A stretch of DNA of 52,046 nucleotides, taken from the NCBI GenBank assembly GCA_021790385.1, contig JAJYDW010000023.1, positions 1 to 52,046 on the forward strand. The letters run 5' to 3'. Position 1 is the first letter of the stretch. The number at the start of each line of letters is the position of its first letter. The notes beneath the pieces are model-generated. The model ran no database searches. It saw nothing but the letters and a program-made list of their open reading frames with translations, and had not been told where the DNA came from. This DNA is from Planctomycetota bacterium (GTDB lineage: Bacteria; Planctomycetota; Phycisphaerae; WQYP01). Positions 43,115 to 52,016 of this stretch are shown here, piece by piece. The position numbers were made by a program, and so were the translations under genes.

Positions 43115-43134
43115 GTCCGGCTTCGGACTTTTCT
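43115..43134 (+). terminator. Terminator after DAHP synthase
   Basis: GTCCG-GCTT-CGGAC followed by TTTTCT, 42 bp after the stop codon. The stem is short (5 bp) but stable. Confidence 0.5.
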
Positions 43135-43421
43135 CAAAACAATCCGGCCCGCCACGCACATAAGTCATAAAAACCACAATTACCGGCCGGCCTTGGAAAT
43201 ATTGTCTGCCTGGCCGACAAGGATGGAATCCAGCCGCATTTTATGCAAGCCGGCGAGACTATATAGTGCTGACGTTCTACCACAACGGAAAGCCAGCCGT
43301 GGATGTCCTGCTGGCGGACACAAAGCTGAACAAGGCACTGGGGCGGCTGGTTGGAGGTATGGGACGGCTGCGTTCGATGCTGTGTGGTTACACTTATTAG
43401 CGAACGGGGCAATTGCAGTTT
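43135..43421. other. Gene-free stretch between DAHP synthase and arsR
   Basis: No gene I can name. A 44-codon plus-strand frame from GTG at 43266 to TAG at 43400 reads like protein (VLTFYHNGKPAVDVLLADTK) but has no ribosome site and may be a gene remnant; stops interrupt the same frame upstream. Confidence 0.35.
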
Positions 43422-43757
43422 TCAGTGTAACATCACAACGCGCTGACGGGCGTCGCGGCGCAGTTTCCGACAGACGATTCCACACAAATCAAAGACCATG
43501 GGTTCGCGGATACTATACTTAATCTGATTGCCCTGGCGCCGGCTTTGGACCAGGCCGGCGCGGCGTAAAATTCCAAGCTGTTTGGAAACATTGGCCTGTT
43601 TGAGGCCAGTCCGAAGGCATATTTCACTGACAAACGCGGGCGAGGTTCGCAGGCTGTTGAGGATGGTCAGACGGGAGCCGTCAGAGAGCGAAGCGAACAT
43701 TTCGGCAATTCCCTGCAACTGAACCGGACTGAAATCTTTGGACAGGCTACGGGGCAT
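43422..43757 (-). CDS. ArsR-family winged-helix repressor, possibly thiol-sensing
   Basis: 111 aa. The winged helix is clear: SLSDGSRLTILNSL, then VSEICLRTGLKQANVSKQLGIL (recognition helix) and LVQSRRQGNQIKYSI (wing). There is no ELCVCDL arsenic site. Cysteines are Cys47 before the recognition helix and Cys92 and Cys96 in the last helix, an arrangement closer to BigR/YgaV-type persulfide or redox sensors than to ArsR proper. AAGGAG lies 7 nt before the ATG at 43757. It is divergent from the DUF2892 and efflux genes and probably represses them. Confidence 0.85.
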   Translation of the reverse strand: MPRSLSKDFSPVQLQGIAEMFASLSDGSRLTILNSLRTSPAFVSEICLRTGLKQANVSKQLGILRRAGLVQSRRQGNQIKYSIREPMVFDLCGIVCRKLRRDARQRVVMLH

Positions 43758-43768
43758 CAACCATCTCC

Positions 43769-43797
43769 TTGACAATATTACTAATCTGCAATATTAT
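43769..43797 (+). promoter_or_regulatory. Strong promoter of the DUF2892-RND genes
   Basis: TTGACA (43769-43774, full consensus), 17 bp, TATTAT (43792-43797). Transcription would start near 43804, about 76 nt before the DUF2892 ATG. Confidence 0.65.
43773..43796. promoter_or_regulatory. Direct repeat, candidate ArsR operator
   Basis: CAATATTA occurs at 43773-43780 and 43789-43796, 16 bp apart, each containing the palindrome AATATT. The repeats overlap both promoter boxes and lie 16 bp upstream of the arsR ATG, fitting repression of both directions. Confidence 0.5.
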
Positions 43798-43879
43798 CCT
43801 TATATGATCGACGTGTCCAGCGCCATCCGCCATGGCCACGGGCCGCCGATGCCTTATGGATCATAAAGGAGTGCCTGAC

Positions 43880-44080
43880 ATGAGTGTGGAAAACATCATA
43901 CGAATCATCGCCGGCACGGTGGTCCTTTTGAGTGTGGCACTCACAGTGCTGGTCAGCCACTGGTGGCTGATTCTGACCGTTTTGGTGGGCATCAATTTAA
44001 TTCAGTCCGCTTTTACCGGATTTTGCCCGGCGGAAATGGTGGTCCGGCGGCTGCGCACCGATCGAAGTGCCAGACAGTAA
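43880..44080 (+). CDS. DUF2892 (YgaP-type) membrane protein
   Basis: 66 aa with two hydrophobic helices (IIRIIAGTVVLLSVALTVLV and LILTVLVGINLIQSAFTGF) and the typical ending FCPAEMVVRRL. In E. coli this domain is the membrane part of YgaP, a rhodanese controlled by the ArsR-type YgaV. Here it is free-standing. AAGGAG lies 8 nt before the ATG at 43880. It is the first gene after the repressed promoter. Confidence 0.8.
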   Translation: MSVENIIRIIAGTVVLLSVALTVLVSHWWLILTVLVGINLIQSAFTGFCPAEMVVRRLRTDRSARQ

Positions 44081-44207
44081 GAGCCTGACACCGGTCTGCA
44101 ACCACAGTGGTGACGCCCGCAGACGGCGGACATCTGTAAAGATTCAGGCTCGGCCACCCGGTGAATTTATAACCTGCTCAGGCTTTTAAATTTCAGGAGT
44201 TAGCTCC

Positions 44208-45329
44208 ATGCCATCAAAAAGCACAAAATTCCAGGTCTTGTTGGGGCGGGCTGTCCGCATTGCAATGATTCTACTGATGGTGCTCGTGGTGTTAGTCCTA
44301 ATTCTATGGCTCATCGGAGCGTTAAGAAGCAAAATTCCGCCCGGATCAGCCTCCAGACGCGCAGTGGTCACAACTCGGCCACTGACTGCCGCCGTCTGCA
44401 GACTCACCTTCAATCGCAATATGTCGGCGGTGGGAACCATTCGTGCTATTCATCCTGTGACCATTGCATCACGTATCGTGGGCCGCGTAATCTGGACCAA
44501 TCTGGAAGTCGGTGCAGTTTTGACAAAGGGGCAGGTTATTGTACGGCTGGATGACCGCGATCTTAAAGCTCAACTGGCCCAGGCGCTGGCGGCGGTGCAA
44601 TTGGCTCGTGCCCAGCTCCATCAGGCACTTATCAACCAAAGACGGGATAAAACTCTGCTGGCCACCGGAGATGTTACCCGGGCGGCCATGGATCTGGCGG
44701 ACACCGGTGTAGCTACGTCCCAGGCCAGTGTAACCCGGGCTCTGGCCGCCAGCCAATCCGCTAAGACCTTGCTGGCATACGCAACGGTTCATTCCCCCGT
44801 CAACGGCGTCGTGCGACAAAAGATGATCAGTGTCGGTGATACGGTGCTGCCCGGTACGGCTTTGGCCCGCATTTATAACCCGCGGCGCATGCAGCTTGCC
44901 GCGGTGGTGCAGGAATCCATGGCGGACCGATTGCATCCGGGGGAAATATTGTCCCTGCGCCTGGAAGGTTTGAACCGCAGGTTCGCGGCTCGCGTGCGGC
45001 AGATCGTTCCGCGGGTGCAATCGCAAAGCCGCACCTTTATCATCAAGGCCACGGCGGCTTTTCCGCCAGGAGTATGGCCCGGCATGTATGGAATTATCCG
45101 GGTACCCGTGGGTGCCGAGCATCCACTGGTCATTCCTGGTGCGGCCATCATTTACGTGGGACAACTGGCACTGGTACATGTAGTGCAAGGGCAGCAGGTG
45201 CTTCGGCAAGTGGTGCAACCCGGACGGCACATAGGCCGGTGGCGGGAAATTTTATCCGGTCTGCACATCGGCCAGCGCGTGGTCATTCCGCCAGGCACCA
45301 GCCCAGCGGCACCGGAGGTCCACCCATGA
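44208..45329 (+). CDS. RND efflux periplasmic adaptor subunit
   Basis: 373 aa. An N-terminal membrane helix (IAMILLMVLVVLVLILWLIGAL) is followed by a lipoyl/barrel-sandwich half (SRIVGRVIWTNLEVGAVLTKGQ), a coiled-coil hairpin rich in Ala/Gln at about 125-190, the second half-motif (ATVHSPVNGVVRQKMISVGD) and a beta-barrel region. This is the membrane fusion protein order. It connects the inner-membrane pump to an outer-membrane channel. AGGAG lies 8 nt upstream; the pump gene overlaps its stop by 4 bp. Confidence 0.9.
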   Translation: MPSKSTKFQVLLGRAVRIAMILLMVLVVLVLILWLIGALRSKIPPGSASRRAVVTTRPLTAAVCRLTFNRNMSAVGTIRAIHPVTIASRIVGRVIWTNLEVGAVLTKGQVIVRLDDRDLKAQLAQALAAVQLARAQLHQALINQRRDKTLLATGDVTRAAMDLADTGVATSQASVTRALAASQSAKTLLAYATVHSPVNGVVRQKMISVGDTVLPGTALARIYNPRRMQLAAVVQESMADRLHPGEILSLRLEGLNRRFAARVRQIVPRVQSQSRTFIIKATAAFPPGVWPGMYGIIRVPVGAEHPLVIPGAAIIYVGQLALVHVVQGQQVLRQVVQPGRHIGRWREILSGLHIGQRVVIPPGTSPAAPEVHP

Positions 45330-48300
45330 ATGAAACGCCCGGACCGGATGCACAACAATTTTCCATGCTGGAGCGGCTGGTACGTGTATTTTTGCGGTCC
45401 AATCTTTCCATTGTCCTCATTTTGCTGGCCACGCTCATGGGGATTGCCGCACTACTGATTACGCCAAAAGAGAAAGATCCGCAAATTCAGGTTCCCATGG
45501 TGGATGTTTACGTAAATTTTCCGGGCCATTCCGCTAAAAGCGTGGAACAACTGGTTACCACGCCCCTGGAACAACAGCTGTATCAGATTCATGGCGTTGA
45601 ATACGTCTATTCCACCAGCAGCCGCGGTCAGAGCATGGTTACCGCCCGGTTTTACGTAGGGCAGGATGTGCAGCGAAGCCTGGTGAAAGTGTATCGCAAA
45701 ATTCAAGGCCATCTTAGCCTGGTTCCGGCGGGCGTTACCGGCTGGGTCATCAAGCCGGAAACCATCAATGATGTGCCTATTGTCACACTGACCCTGACAA
45801 GCTCGAAGGCATCCGCCGTAACTCTGAGGCAAACCGCGGTGGAGCTTTCCAGCCGCCTGGCGGCCCTGCCCAATATTTCGCGATGCTATATCATCGGCGG
45901 ACGCTCGCGCGTCATTTATGCCTATTTGAACCCCGCCACGCTGCTGGCTTATCATCTATCGCCTTTGGCCATTGACCGCGATATTCAGGCCGCAGATGTC
46001 ACGCGAACGGCGGGCAGCTACAAACGCAACAATATGCAGGTACGGGTACTGGCGGGTACGGCTTTCGCTAACGCTCGGCAGTTGGGGCGACTGGTGGTGG
46101 CGGTAAGCCATGAGCGCCCCGTCTATCTGCGCAGCGTGGCCCGCATTGTGGATGGTCCGGCGGAAATACATTCCTATGTATGGCATCAGTGGGGCATGGC
46201 CGCCAACGAACCTGAGGCCTCTGGCTTTCCGGGAACTGCTCTTAACTTTGCCGGCCCGCACCACATCAACGCGCCGGCCACCCCAGCGGTAACCATTGCG
46301 GTTGCCAAGCAGGCCGGCAGCAATGCTGTTTGGGTAGCCAACGATGTGATTGCCAAAGCTCAAAAACTCTCCCGCACGATCGTGCCTTCCGACATCCAGG
46401 TAGTGGTGACACGCAATAGCGGCCTGTCCGCAAGCGAAAAAATCAATGGCTTGGTCGAGGGTCTGCTGGTAGCCATCATCATAGTGCTGGTTCTGCTGAC
46501 CATAGGGCTGGGGCGGCGGGAAGCGCTGGTTGTAGCCGCCGCTATTCCCGTCGTGTTCGGCCTGACCCTGGCCTTTAACCTGATGCTCGGTTTTACCATC
46601 AACCGGGTCACACTGTTTGCCCTGATTTTGTCTTTGGGGTTATTGGTGGATGACCCAATTGTAGATGTGGAAAATATCTCCCGCCATTTTGCGCTGGAAA
46701 ACAAAGCAAACCGCTTCATAACACTGAAGGCTATTTCTGAAATTCTGCCCCCGGTGATCGTGGCTACACTGGCAGTAATCATTTCCTTCATCCCCATGTT
46801 TTTTATAACCGGTATGATGGGGCCTTACATGCAGCCGATGGCGTTTAATGTGCCCGTGGCCATGATCATGTCACTGCTGGTATCGGTGACCATCACACCC
46901 TGGCTTAGCTACCATGTCTTAAGGCATAACCACCGCACCACCCACGATCAGGCCTTGGCCGAAGAAGGTGAATCGCAGGCAAGAAGCAACCTGACTCACA
47001 CCATCCGCTACCGGGTGTTTAGGCCGCTAATGTCGCCGCTGCTCAATTATCGCCTCGCCCGATGGGGATTTATCCTGGCGGTAGCAGGGGTTACGGTGGC
47101 GGCGGTGGCATTGCCGGCGTTGCGCCTCGTACCATTGAAAATGCTTCCGTTTGGCAACCAAAGCAATTTGCTTATTGTGGTACACACCCCCCGAGGCACC
47201 ACGTTGCAAACGACCGATGCAGTCACCCAGGCCCTGGTGCGACGGCTGCGGCACGTCAACGAAGTAACCGACATTACCAGCTATGTCGGCACTGCCGCCC
47301 CCATGGATTTTAACGGCATGGTGCGACACTACTTTATTCGTAAAAAACCCAATGACGCTCAGATCAACGTAGACCTGGCCGGTAAAAAAGTTCGTGCCAT
47401 GCAGACCCATGCCATCGCGCTAAGACTGCGCAACAAGCTCACAGCCATTGCGCGCGCCTATCATGCGCGAATTCAGATTGTGGAGGCACCCCCCGGGCCA
47501 CCCGTCCTTGACACCATTGTCGGTGAAATTCATGGCTCCCCACTGGTGAGTTATCATGAAATGCAACTGGCCGCCCGCACCCTGCGTCATCGGCTTTTGC
47601 TTGAGCCGGATGTGGTGGATGTGGATGACAGCGTGGAAGCTCCAGAAAAACAGATGGTTTTCGTTACTGATAAGCGCAAGGCCGCGATCAATGGGGTTAC
47701 CACCCAGGAAATCGCCGACACCCTTAAAATCGTCTTGGCGGGGCAGGCCGTCGGCCTCATTCACGCCCCCCGCCAGCGCGAACCATTGCCGATTATTCTG
47801 CGTTTTCCTATTGCTCGGCGTTCCAGCCCGGCAGATTTATCCAGGATTTTTGTGCAGGGTGCTCATGGTGCCATGATTCCACTTTCCGAACTTGGCGTCT
47901 GGAAGCGAAATTGGATAGGACAGACGATCTACCATAAGGACCTTCGTCGGATTGTATACGTATATGCAGACACTGCCGGCCGCCCGCCCGTCAATGCCAT
48001 TCTGGATACCCAGGCCGATCGTCTGCCCGATGGTTCTGCGCCCGCCATGGCGGGTATGACGCACATTGGTGCCGGCTGGATCCATCAGGTACCTCCCCGT
48101 CCGCTATCGCAGAGGTCTTTTTTTCATGATGGATCGGGCATCGCCTGGCAATTGCCACCGGGCCTGCACGTCAATTATGCCGGTGAAGGAGAATGGCGTA
48201 TCACCATTAACGTTTTCCGGGATCTGGGAATCGCCTTCGCTGCGGCTATGGTGGGTATTTATATTCTGCTGGTAGCCCAGATGGGTTCCTTTGTCCTGCC

Positions 48301-48763
48301 GCTGATTATTATGCTGGCCATTCCTCTGACCATACCTGGAGTCATGCCGGGGTTCTGGGTTTTGAACCTGGTGGCGGCACATGATGTCGGCGGCTACCGC
48401 AATTCTATATTTTTTACAGCCACCGCCATGATCGGCATGATTGCCCTGGCCGGCATTGTTACCCGCAATTCCGTCATTCTAATCGATTTCATCCATCGTT
48501 CGCTGGCCCGCGGATTAAATCTGCACGAAGCCATTATTGAAAGCGTGGTGGTGCGCATGCGGCCTATTTTACTGACCGCCGGAGCCGCCATGCTGTCTTC
48601 CATCCCCATTCTTGTCGATCCCATTTTTTCCGGCCTGGCGTGGTCACTGATTTTCGGATTGCTGGCCTCCACCACATTTACTCTTTTCGTGATCCCGGTT
48701 ACGTATTGGATCATCTTCGCCCATCAGCCCGGCCATGGCCTACCGGTGGAAACAGATGAATAA
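45326..48763 (+). CDS. RND-family efflux transporter permease
   Basis: 1145 aa, AcrB superfamily: membrane helices at about 25-45 and 390-540, with a second set near the C-terminus, and two large periplasmic loops. The proton relay is in LSLGLLVDDPIVDVENISRH. It starts at 45326 (MNETPG) with GGAGG upstream and an ATGA overlap with the adaptor. It is about 100 residues longer than AcrB; part of the extra length is a Gly/Pro/His-rich insert in the first loop (NEPEASGFPGTALNFAG). The substrate is not predictable. No TolC-like gene accompanies it. Confidence 0.92.
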   Translation: MNETPGPDAQQFSMLERLVRVFLRSNLSIVLILLATLMGIAALLITPKEKDPQIQVPMVDVYVNFPGHSAKSVEQLVTTPLEQQLYQIHGVEYVYSTSSRGQSMVTARFYVGQDVQRSLVKVYRKIQGHLSLVPAGVTGWVIKPETINDVPIVTLTLTSSKASAVTLRQTAVELSSRLAALPNISRCYIIGGRSRVIYAYLNPATLLAYHLSPLAIDRDIQAADVTRTAGSYKRNNMQVRVLAGTAFANARQLGRLVVAVSHERPVYLRSVARIVDGPAEIHSYVWHQWGMAANEPEASGFPGTALNFAGPHHINAPATPAVTIAVAKQAGSNAVWVANDVIAKAQKLSRTIVPSDIQVVVTRNSGLSASEKINGLVEGLLVAIIIVLVLLTIGLGRREALVVAAAIPVVFGLTLAFNLMLGFTINRVTLFALILSLGLLVDDPIVDVENISRHFALENKANRFITLKAISEILPPVIVATLAVIISFIPMFFITGMMGPYMQPMAFNVPVAMIMSLLVSVTITPWLSYHVLRHNHRTTHDQALAEEGESQARSNLTHTIRYRVFRPLMSPLLNYRLARWGFILAVAGVTVAAVALPALRLVPLKMLPFGNQSNLLIVVHTPRGTTLQTTDAVTQALVRRLRHVNEVTDITSYVGTAAPMDFNGMVRHYFIRKKPNDAQINVDLAGKKVRAMQTHAIALRLRNKLTAIARAYHARIQIVEAPPGPPVLDTIVGEIHGSPLVSYHEMQLAARTLRHRLLLEPDVVDVDDSVEAPEKQMVFVTDKRKAAINGVTTQEIADTLKIVLAGQAVGLIHAPRQREPLPIILRFPIARRSSPADLSRIFVQGAHGAMIPLSELGVWKRNWIGQTIYHKDLRRIVYVYADTAGRPPVNAILDTQADRLPDGSAPAMAGMTHIGAGWIHQVPPRPLSQRSFFHDGSGIAWQLPPGLHVNYAGEGEWRITINVFRDLGIAFAAAMVGIYILLVAQMGSFVLPLIIMLAIPLTIPGVMPGFWVLNLVAAHDVGGYRNSIFFTATAMIGMIALAGIVTRNSVILIDFIHRSLARGLNLHEAIIESVVVRMRPILLTAGAAMLSSIPILVDPIFSGLAWSLIFGLLASTTFTLFVIPVTYWIIFAHQPGHGLPVETDE

Positions 48764-48778
48764 CCGGTAGAGCCTGAA

Positions 48779-49834
48779 TCACCTGAGGTGCGGTTTTCCG
48801 CGACCAGGCAGCACCCCATGCTCTCCCAGCCATTGGCTGATGACCGGAGCAATTTGTCGCTGAAGCTCGGCATTGGCATAACCACACCAATGCACACCCG
48901 TATGCACATCCAGCGGGGTGTCCAGCAAACGGCCAAAGCCATCGGTCAGAATCACACCCGCCCTGGCTGCCACCAGTGCACCGGCTATGTCATACGGATG
49001 ACATTCCAGGCCGCTAGCGACGGCTTGGCCGCTGCGGCGCAATGCCGCGTAGAAAAGTGGCCGCAAATCACAACAAAACCGGTCCCGTCCCAGCATCAGT
49101 TCCACCATTTGCCCGCCCGTGGTGATGTATTGATCTTCAAAAACGCTCGCCATTCCCGGTTCTGCCGCACCCAAGTTGCTTTGCACAATGCGTTCCATCA
49201 GCGCGGCGGCAAGTATTTTTGTTCCCGGAAAAAAGTTGGACACCTGGCCAAAACCATTCCGCAGTGTCGCGGCCCGACTGGGCTGTACCTCCAACGGAAT
49301 CATTTGACCACTTTCCACGTGCACACGCACCGCCGACAATGCCCCACCTCGTTCGGCAGTGAACATGTCGGCCAGCAATTGCTTGCTTGGTGGCAGTTCC
49401 ACCATCACCGCAGCGAGCGCATCAGCAAGAGTGGCCGTTCTCCCATCCGCGCGGTATGCCGGGCACACCGCGGCCAGAAACCAAGCGGATCGCTTATCGT
49501 ACATAATATTGCGCGTGCCATCGATGGGGTCAATGATCAGCCGATATTGCAAATCTTCATGGGCCGGACCGATGCGCCGGGTTCCGGTTATACCCAAGCC
49601 TTCCATCACCAGTTCCAGAGGAAAACATTCTGCCGGCCAGGAGAAAATTTTCTGATTTATAACATCCTCCACCTGCCGGTCAATCTGGAAGATGGTGTCA
49701 CCGCCTTCCTGCGCCACAGGAATTGCCATCGCTTCCAGATTCATAGCACCGGCTCGCCCCCCTATCAGCCTGGTTCGCACTGCTTCGCCCAGTTCAATCA
49801 ATAACGCGGGCCACAGACCGGTTGAATCCGCCAT
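48779..49834 (-). CDS. Inositol-monophosphatase-family protein
   Basis: 351 aa, longer than the usual 260-280. The metal/phosphate motif is LIIDPIDGTRNIMYDK (DPIDGT), with Glu in LVMEGLG, and the second motif is CHPYDIAGALVAARAG in place of WDxAAG. Members dephosphorylate inositol, histidinol or nucleotide substrates; the extended middle part (about 150-210) prevents a specific call. It converges with the RND gene (15 bp apart). The ribosome site is weak. Confidence 0.8.
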   Translation of the reverse strand: MADSTGLWPALLIELGEAVRTRLIGGRAGAMNLEAMAIPVAQEGGDTIFQIDRQVEDVINQKIFSWPAECFPLELVMEGLGITGTRRIGPAHEDLQYRLIIDPIDGTRNIMYDKRSAWFLAAVCPAYRADGRTATLADALAAVMVELPPSKQLLADMFTAERGGALSAVRVHVESGQMIPLEVQPSRAATLRNGFGQVSNFFPGTKILAAALMERIVQSNLGAAEPGMASVFEDQYITTGGQMVELMLGRDRFCCDLRPLFYAALRRSGQAVASGLECHPYDIAGALVAARAGVILTDGFGRLLDTPLDVHTGVHWCGYANAELQRQIAPVISQWLGEHGVLPGRGKPHLR

Positions 49835-49916
49835 CTACTACGCCCCGTCAAAATAAACATCTATCGTCGACAAAAGCCAACCTCGCTGACGCTCGCGTTC
49901 GCCGGGTGCAGCTATT

Positions 49917-51752
49917 TTACTGGCCCGCCCCACCAGGAGGTGGCGGTGGTGGTTGCTGACCGTTCATCATGGACATCATCACCATCATCATCACTGCCCG
50001 GCCATCGCCAGCGAGTGCCGTTAACTGATCCGTCGGGATAAACAATTGTTCGGCAACCTGGTTGCCGCGGGTTGCCACGCTCACCGTGATCGGATTAGCC
50101 GGGGCCGCCCCAGCCGGTGCCAGGGGTGCACCACCGCTGGCCGCCGCCATCCGGGCCATCGCCAATCTCAGCCATGAATCCACCGGCAAATATGCCACCG
50201 CTTGCGGATGTGCCAACACGTGTGCCGCCTGGCCGCTAATGGTCGGCTGACCATCCAAAGGGTCCTGCTGCATCCGTACCGCCTTTACGGCCTTGGCCAA
50301 TTCACCTTGGCTCAAGTTAATACCTCCCACGATATGCGTTGTATTTACAACCCCGACATCAATCTTAGTTCCGTGGCGGCCATAAATGGATGTCATCACG
50401 CCTTGCACCATGGGGAATTGCGGCAACGCCGGGTTCGCCGGTACCGAAACATGCATCGTCATACGATCAAAATTCACCCGATCCAAAACAAAGGCGTTGG
50501 GCTGTAGCTTTATCGCTACGCTGCCGTCGGGCAGTGTCATGCCCGTAGGTCCATAAACACGCTGCAATCCAGCCATGTTCGCCGCCAGCACTGCGGCAGC
50601 GTTGCCACTCGTCGTTTGCACAAATACGCCATGCATCAATACTCCCTGCGGACCGCTCGGACGCATCAGGTCAAAAGCCGTGGCGGAAGTTCCCGCCGCA
50701 GCCATGGCCGCAAGCTGTTTTTTCAGTTGCCGCCGGGCCTTGGCTATCCCCGCCACATCGTTGATAGCGGGGTCCTGCGCCGCCTTGGTGGCAAGTTTAT
50801 CCAGCCACGCTACCAGTGTCTTCCCATTGATAACGATCGCCCCCACTGCCAGAAAACGCCCCCCCGGCAAACCCACCAGTGGCTTACTGGACAGTTGCGG
50901 TTGGCCGGCCAGCAGTGTCGCTAAACTGCTGCCTGGTACCACGTCAGCAGCCACTTTCAATGCCACACCCGATGGCACCATATTACCAGTTACTATTACT
51001 GCATTACTTTCCTTTAGAATCTGCCGCGCTGCTTGAATTTCCATATCCAACGCCAGCAGCGTCAACGCCGCAGACTTGGTCTGCCCCACTTGCCCACGAA
51101 CCTGGTCAATCATCCCAGGCAGTGTCTGCTTTAACTTGGCCAAAGCCAGGTTTCGCACCGCCGGCATGTTTACGAAGCAGGCAAAATCCACGGTGCCGAT
51201 GCTGTTGGCAGTCGCCGGCGTTAGCCCTTTTATTCCCCACGCCGTCGATGCTAGATAGGCCTTTAGTTCCGATCGGTGTTGTGCCACCACCGCAAAGCCT
51301 CCGTGGCGGGCTACGTAACCGGTTGATCCATTGGGTGCTGTAATTGTGGATATTCCCTGCGCATCGGCCTTGGAAATACCATCCGCGGCAAAGGCGGCAT
51401 GCAGATGAATTATCGGAAATAGAACCACTTGGGGATGTGGATGACCCGGCAGCGGAGGCAGCATTACCAATCCGGCGGAGCCATGTTCATCCAACCCCTG
51501 GCTGATGCCCATGCTTTGTTCCATCATTGCCAGCGGATCACTGGTAACCGGCAGGTTCATTTTCCCAGCAAGAACCTTTATCTTGTGATCCACTGCGGCC
51601 AGTTTGTTCATCACCACGAAAGCTGGAGCATTGGTCGGCACCTGTTTGAGAATATCTGCGGCCCGAGCGGTTACACCGGCCGCCGATACCATACCAGCAG
51701 CTACAGCCCAAGAGCCAAAAATCAAAGCCTTTGTTGATTGACGTGAAAACAT
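49917..51752 (-). CDS. Large exported protein of unknown function
   Basis: 611 aa. Residues 1-31 are a signal peptide (WAVAAGMVSAAGVTARAAD). The mature part is rich in Ala, Gly, Val and Met, and begins LKQVPTNAPAFVVMNKLAAVD, a pattern of DUF3352-like secreted proteins (VPADAxxxVxVxNL). The tail is Met-rich and ends in six prolines and GGAGQ. GGAG lies 5 nt before the ATG. It may be co-transcribed with the phosphatase gene downstream. Confidence 0.68.
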   Translation of the reverse strand: MFSRQSTKALIFGSWAVAAGMVSAAGVTARAADILKQVPTNAPAFVVMNKLAAVDHKIKVLAGKMNLPVTSDPLAMMEQSMGISQGLDEHGSAGLVMLPPLPGHPHPQVVLFPIIHLHAAFAADGISKADAQGISTITAPNGSTGYVARHGGFAVVAQHRSELKAYLASTAWGIKGLTPATANSIGTVDFACFVNMPAVRNLALAKLKQTLPGMIDQVRGQVGQTKSAALTLLALDMEIQAARQILKESNAVIVTGNMVPSGVALKVAADVVPGSSLATLLAGQPQLSSKPLVGLPGGRFLAVGAIVINGKTLVAWLDKLATKAAQDPAINDVAGIAKARRQLKKQLAAMAAAGTSATAFDLMRPSGPQGVLMHGVFVQTTSGNAAAVLAANMAGLQRVYGPTGMTLPDGSVAIKLQPNAFVLDRVNFDRMTMHVSVPANPALPQFPMVQGVMTSIYGRHGTKIDVGVVNTTHIVGGINLSQGELAKAVKAVRMQQDPLDGQPTISGQAAHVLAHPQAVAYLPVDSWLRLAMARMAAASGGAPLAPAGAAPANPITVSVATRGNQVAEQLFIPTDQLTALAGDGRAVMMMVMMSMMNGQQPPPPPPGGAGQ

Positions 51753-51964
51753 AACAGCTCCATCTTGTAGGATATACTACCGAAGAATCGGCCCATTGCC
51801 GCCACCCGTAGCAATTTGGCTATTATACCGCCCTCGCAATATTTACAAGCTGGTCTTATCCCGGCACAGCAGGTGGCCAGGTGGCAGCCCCGCATTTTCC
51901 GACGCACCCACCGGCTGTCCCCTCAATACTGTCCGGAAAATGATAACACAAAACCAGCGAAGAT

Positions 51965-52004
51965 TTAACACAATCTTAACTTGCGCATTTGCGCCGGATA
52001 TGTT
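51965..52004 (+). promoter_or_regulatory. Pho-box-like direct repeat and -10 element
   Basis: TTAACA (51965-51970) and TTAACT (51976-51981) are separated by 5 bp, the arrangement of PhoP boxes in Bacillus. TATGTT at 51999-52004 follows 17 bp after the second repeat, so the repeat takes the place of a -35, as in activator-dependent promoters. Confidence 0.35.
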
Positions 52005-52016
52005 CTACTGTCAGCC

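Noticed and set aside
43100-43522. A 140-codon plus-strand gene after DAHP synthase
   Set aside because: It overlaps the arsR 3' end, contains no recognisable protein sequence and lacks a ribosome site.
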